From Limnoperna fortunei (taxonomy: Eukaryota > Mollusca > Bivalvia > Mytilida > Modiolidae): DNA of 64,000 nt. Positions 62,188-64,000 of the stretch are shown one piece after another. The stretch covers positions 4,405,547 through 4,469,546 of the forward strand of contig OX104116.1 of NCBI GenBank assembly GCA_944474755.1. Direction: 5' to 3'. Under the pieces are notes generated by a model. It was not told the origin of the DNA and ran no database searches. It saw only the letters and a list, made by a program, of their open reading frames with translations. The number at the start of each line of letters is the position of its first letter. Position 1 is the first letter of the stretch. A program made the translations under genes and the position numbers.

Positions 62188-62693
62188 TTATTTACACATG
62201 TCAATTATTGGATACATGTGTTTACATGTCTAGGTCTACATTGTAATTTACACATGTCAGTTATGGGATACATATGATTAGATGTCTAGGTCTACATTGT
62301 AATTGACATGTGTCAGTTATCAGTTACATGTGTTTAGATGTCTAGGTCTACATTGTAATTTACACATGTCAATTATTGGATACATTTGTTTAGATGTCTA
62401 GGCCTATATTGTAATTTACACATGTCAGTTATTGGGTACATGTGTTTCGATGTCTAGGCCTATATTGTAATTTACACATGTCAATTATTGGATACATGTG
62501 TTTAGATGTCTAGGTCTACATTGTAATTTACACATGTCAATTATTGGATACATGTGTTTAGATGTCTAGGTCTACATTGTAATTTACACATGTCAATTAT
62601 TGGATACATGTGTTTAGATGTCTAGGTCTACTTTGTAATTGACATGTGTCAGTTATCTGGTACATGTGTTTAGATGTCTAGGTCTACATTGTA

Positions 62694-63601
62694 CCGTATG
62701 TCTGGTTATTTTGGTGTGATGGTTATTTTGGCTTTATTGGCGTACAAGAAAAAATCGCCAAAATTAAAACGACAATTTTTCCAGACGATAATTACCGGTA
62801 CGGTATTTGTTGACCTTTAGAAATTTAAATATGTAAACTGACTGATACTATTATTGATTTGTTGTTGTGAGACGAGACCACGAATCAATATAAATTTTTA
62901 CTTGTTCAGTTTGAGTACAACTTTGGACAAATAATGTCGATTTTGAAGTATCTGTCGAGGGATTCACTGCCCACCCCTAAGGAAAATGATGACCATACGA
63001 TTCCAAATTGGAAAGTTTGCTGCGGAAACGGCACACCTAGAACATTGAAAACTTTTTGTGATTATGGAAAGTTGTCTGAAACTACAGTACCATTAAATAA
63101 TGTTTATGACATGTTGTTGCTACAACCTAATTAAATAGTATTTCAATTTATCTGTTTACATCTACCTGAATAATACACTAAAAACGCTGTCATTACATTC
63201 ATTGATTGTTACATAAACAAACTAACTATAATTAAGGAAGTTTGTATTTAATTGATTACCTGAATAGGTTTTAAAACACAATGTATGAATTTCTATTCAC
63301 ATATAAATATGCAAGTCTTATCAATTGTTAATTAGCCCACTGTTATCGATCATAAAATTAACACCTTCATGGTCATTAAATCAACATGTACTACTTCAGG
63401 GCATAAAGGATTAAAACAGTAATAAATAAAATATTTTTATTTAAATATCTTTATTTGCTATAAATATGAACATTTTGAAAATAAAATACAGTGTCTTGTT
63501 CTTATATTTGTGGTAAAATTTTAAAAACACCACAATAAAACCTGCTAAAAAAACAGGAAAACCACCAAAATTTCCAACCGCCAATATAACCCGATATACG
63601 G
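62694..63601. mobile_element. 908-bp DNA transposon with TA target duplication
   Basis: Ends are CCGTATGTCTGGTTATTTTGG on the left and the inverse of CCGTATATCGGGTTATATTGG on the right, flanked by TA on both sides. Excision restores 'ctacattgtaatttac', the expected minisatellite sequence. TA duplication with inverted ends points to the Tc1/mariner group; this is inference. A 66-aa frame (62934-63134) starts MSILKYLSRDSLPTPKEND and may be an element remnant. No DDE transposase domain is visible, so it is probably non-autonomous. Confidence 0.75.
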
Positions 63602-64000
63602 TAATTTACATGTGTTTCAGTTATCTGGTACATGTATTTAGATGTCTAGGTCTACATTGTAATTTACACATGTAAGTTATTGGATACATGTGTTTAGATG
63701 TCTAGGTCTACTTTGTAATTTACATGTGTTTCAGTTATCTGGTACATGTATTTAGATGTCTAGGTCTACATTGTAATTTACACATGTAAGTTATTGGATA
63801 CATGTATTTAGATGTCTAGGTCTACATTGTAATTTACACATGTAAGTTATTGGATACATGTGTTTAGATGTCTAGGTCTACTTTGTAATTTACATGTGTT
63901 TCAGTTATCTGGTACATGTATTTAGATGTCTAGGTCTACATTGTAATTTACACATGTAAGTTATTGGATACATGTATTTAGATGTCTAGGTCTACATTGT

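Larger units (their letters stand above)
59777..64000. repeat. 56-bp minisatellite, continues past the window end
   Basis: The unit contains TACATGTGTTTAGATGTCTA, GGTCTACATTGTAATTTACA and CATGTCAATTATTGGA; period about 56 bp. It shares its first 19 bases and 'attgga' with the 30-bp array, which looks like a version lacking about 26 bp. It is interrupted by two inserted elements (61822-62187 and 62694-63601) and runs off the right edge. Confidence 0.9.

Overview
The window is eukaryotic nuclear DNA: AT-rich, intron-containing, and dominated by minisatellites and fossil transposons. It most likely comes from a bivalve mollusc, and a mytilid mussel is my best guess. The grounds are a DZIP3-type HEPN / nSTAND3 / ankyrin gene of a kind greatly expanded in bivalves, tRNA-derived SINEs with a mollusc-type tail, 'tcaggtgagct' and 'gtctcccaaaa' hairpin-headed repeats, and a 'gcgagaggtttggcatg' repeat I associate with Mytilus. 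The species is inferred from memory of these families, not from a search.

Layout. 1-13.4 kb: a gene-free transposon region with a retroelement 3' tail, a palindrome, SINEs, a 4.68-kb element with perfect 40-bp inverted ends and a 9-bp target duplication, a gutted Tc1-like transposase, and a 146-bp tandem array. 13.5-17.7 kb (minus strand): a two-exon gene encoding only a DZIP3-type HEPN domain. 17.9-23.5 kb: SINEs, a reverse-transcriptase fragment, duplicated tRNA-like sequence and the first part of a DIRS-like retroelement. 23.49-27.03 kb: about 93 copies of a 38-bp minisatellite lying inside, and apparently derived from, that DIRS reading frame, which resumes beyond it. 28.3-30.3 kb: a rearranged second copy of the 4.68-kb element. 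33.5-41.4 kb: two related giant minisatellites (33 bp, about 125 copies; 37 bp, about 75 copies). 44.2-58.3 kb (plus strand): the main gene. 58.6 kb to the window end: a 30-bp array passing into a 56-bp array that is split by two small DNA transposons.

Main gene. Five exons (44229-44445, 45579-45808, 47914-48046, 51834-51908, 54692-58332) join with consistent phases and sum to 4296 nt. They predict a 1431-aa protein: HEPN domain with an RX4H motif, a short helical linker, an nSTAND3-type P-loop NTPase, then 21 near-identical 33-aa ankyrin repeats and two divergent ones. This is the effector / STAND switch / repeat-sensor plan of NLR-like immune receptors. Variation among the repeats is concentrated at the positions that form the ligand face in ankyrin proteins. 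The minus-strand gene has the same HEPN exon structure (230-nt exon 2, identical intron phase) but no NTPase or ankyrin part found here, so the window holds one full-length receptor-like gene and one effector-domain-only relative, transcribed away from each other across about 26 kb of repeats.

The introns are full of tandem repeats. In intron 2 the end of exon 2 with its GTAAGT donor is duplicated at a 75-bp period. Introns 3 and 4 share one 27/28-bp minisatellite family that brackets the small 75-nt exon 4.
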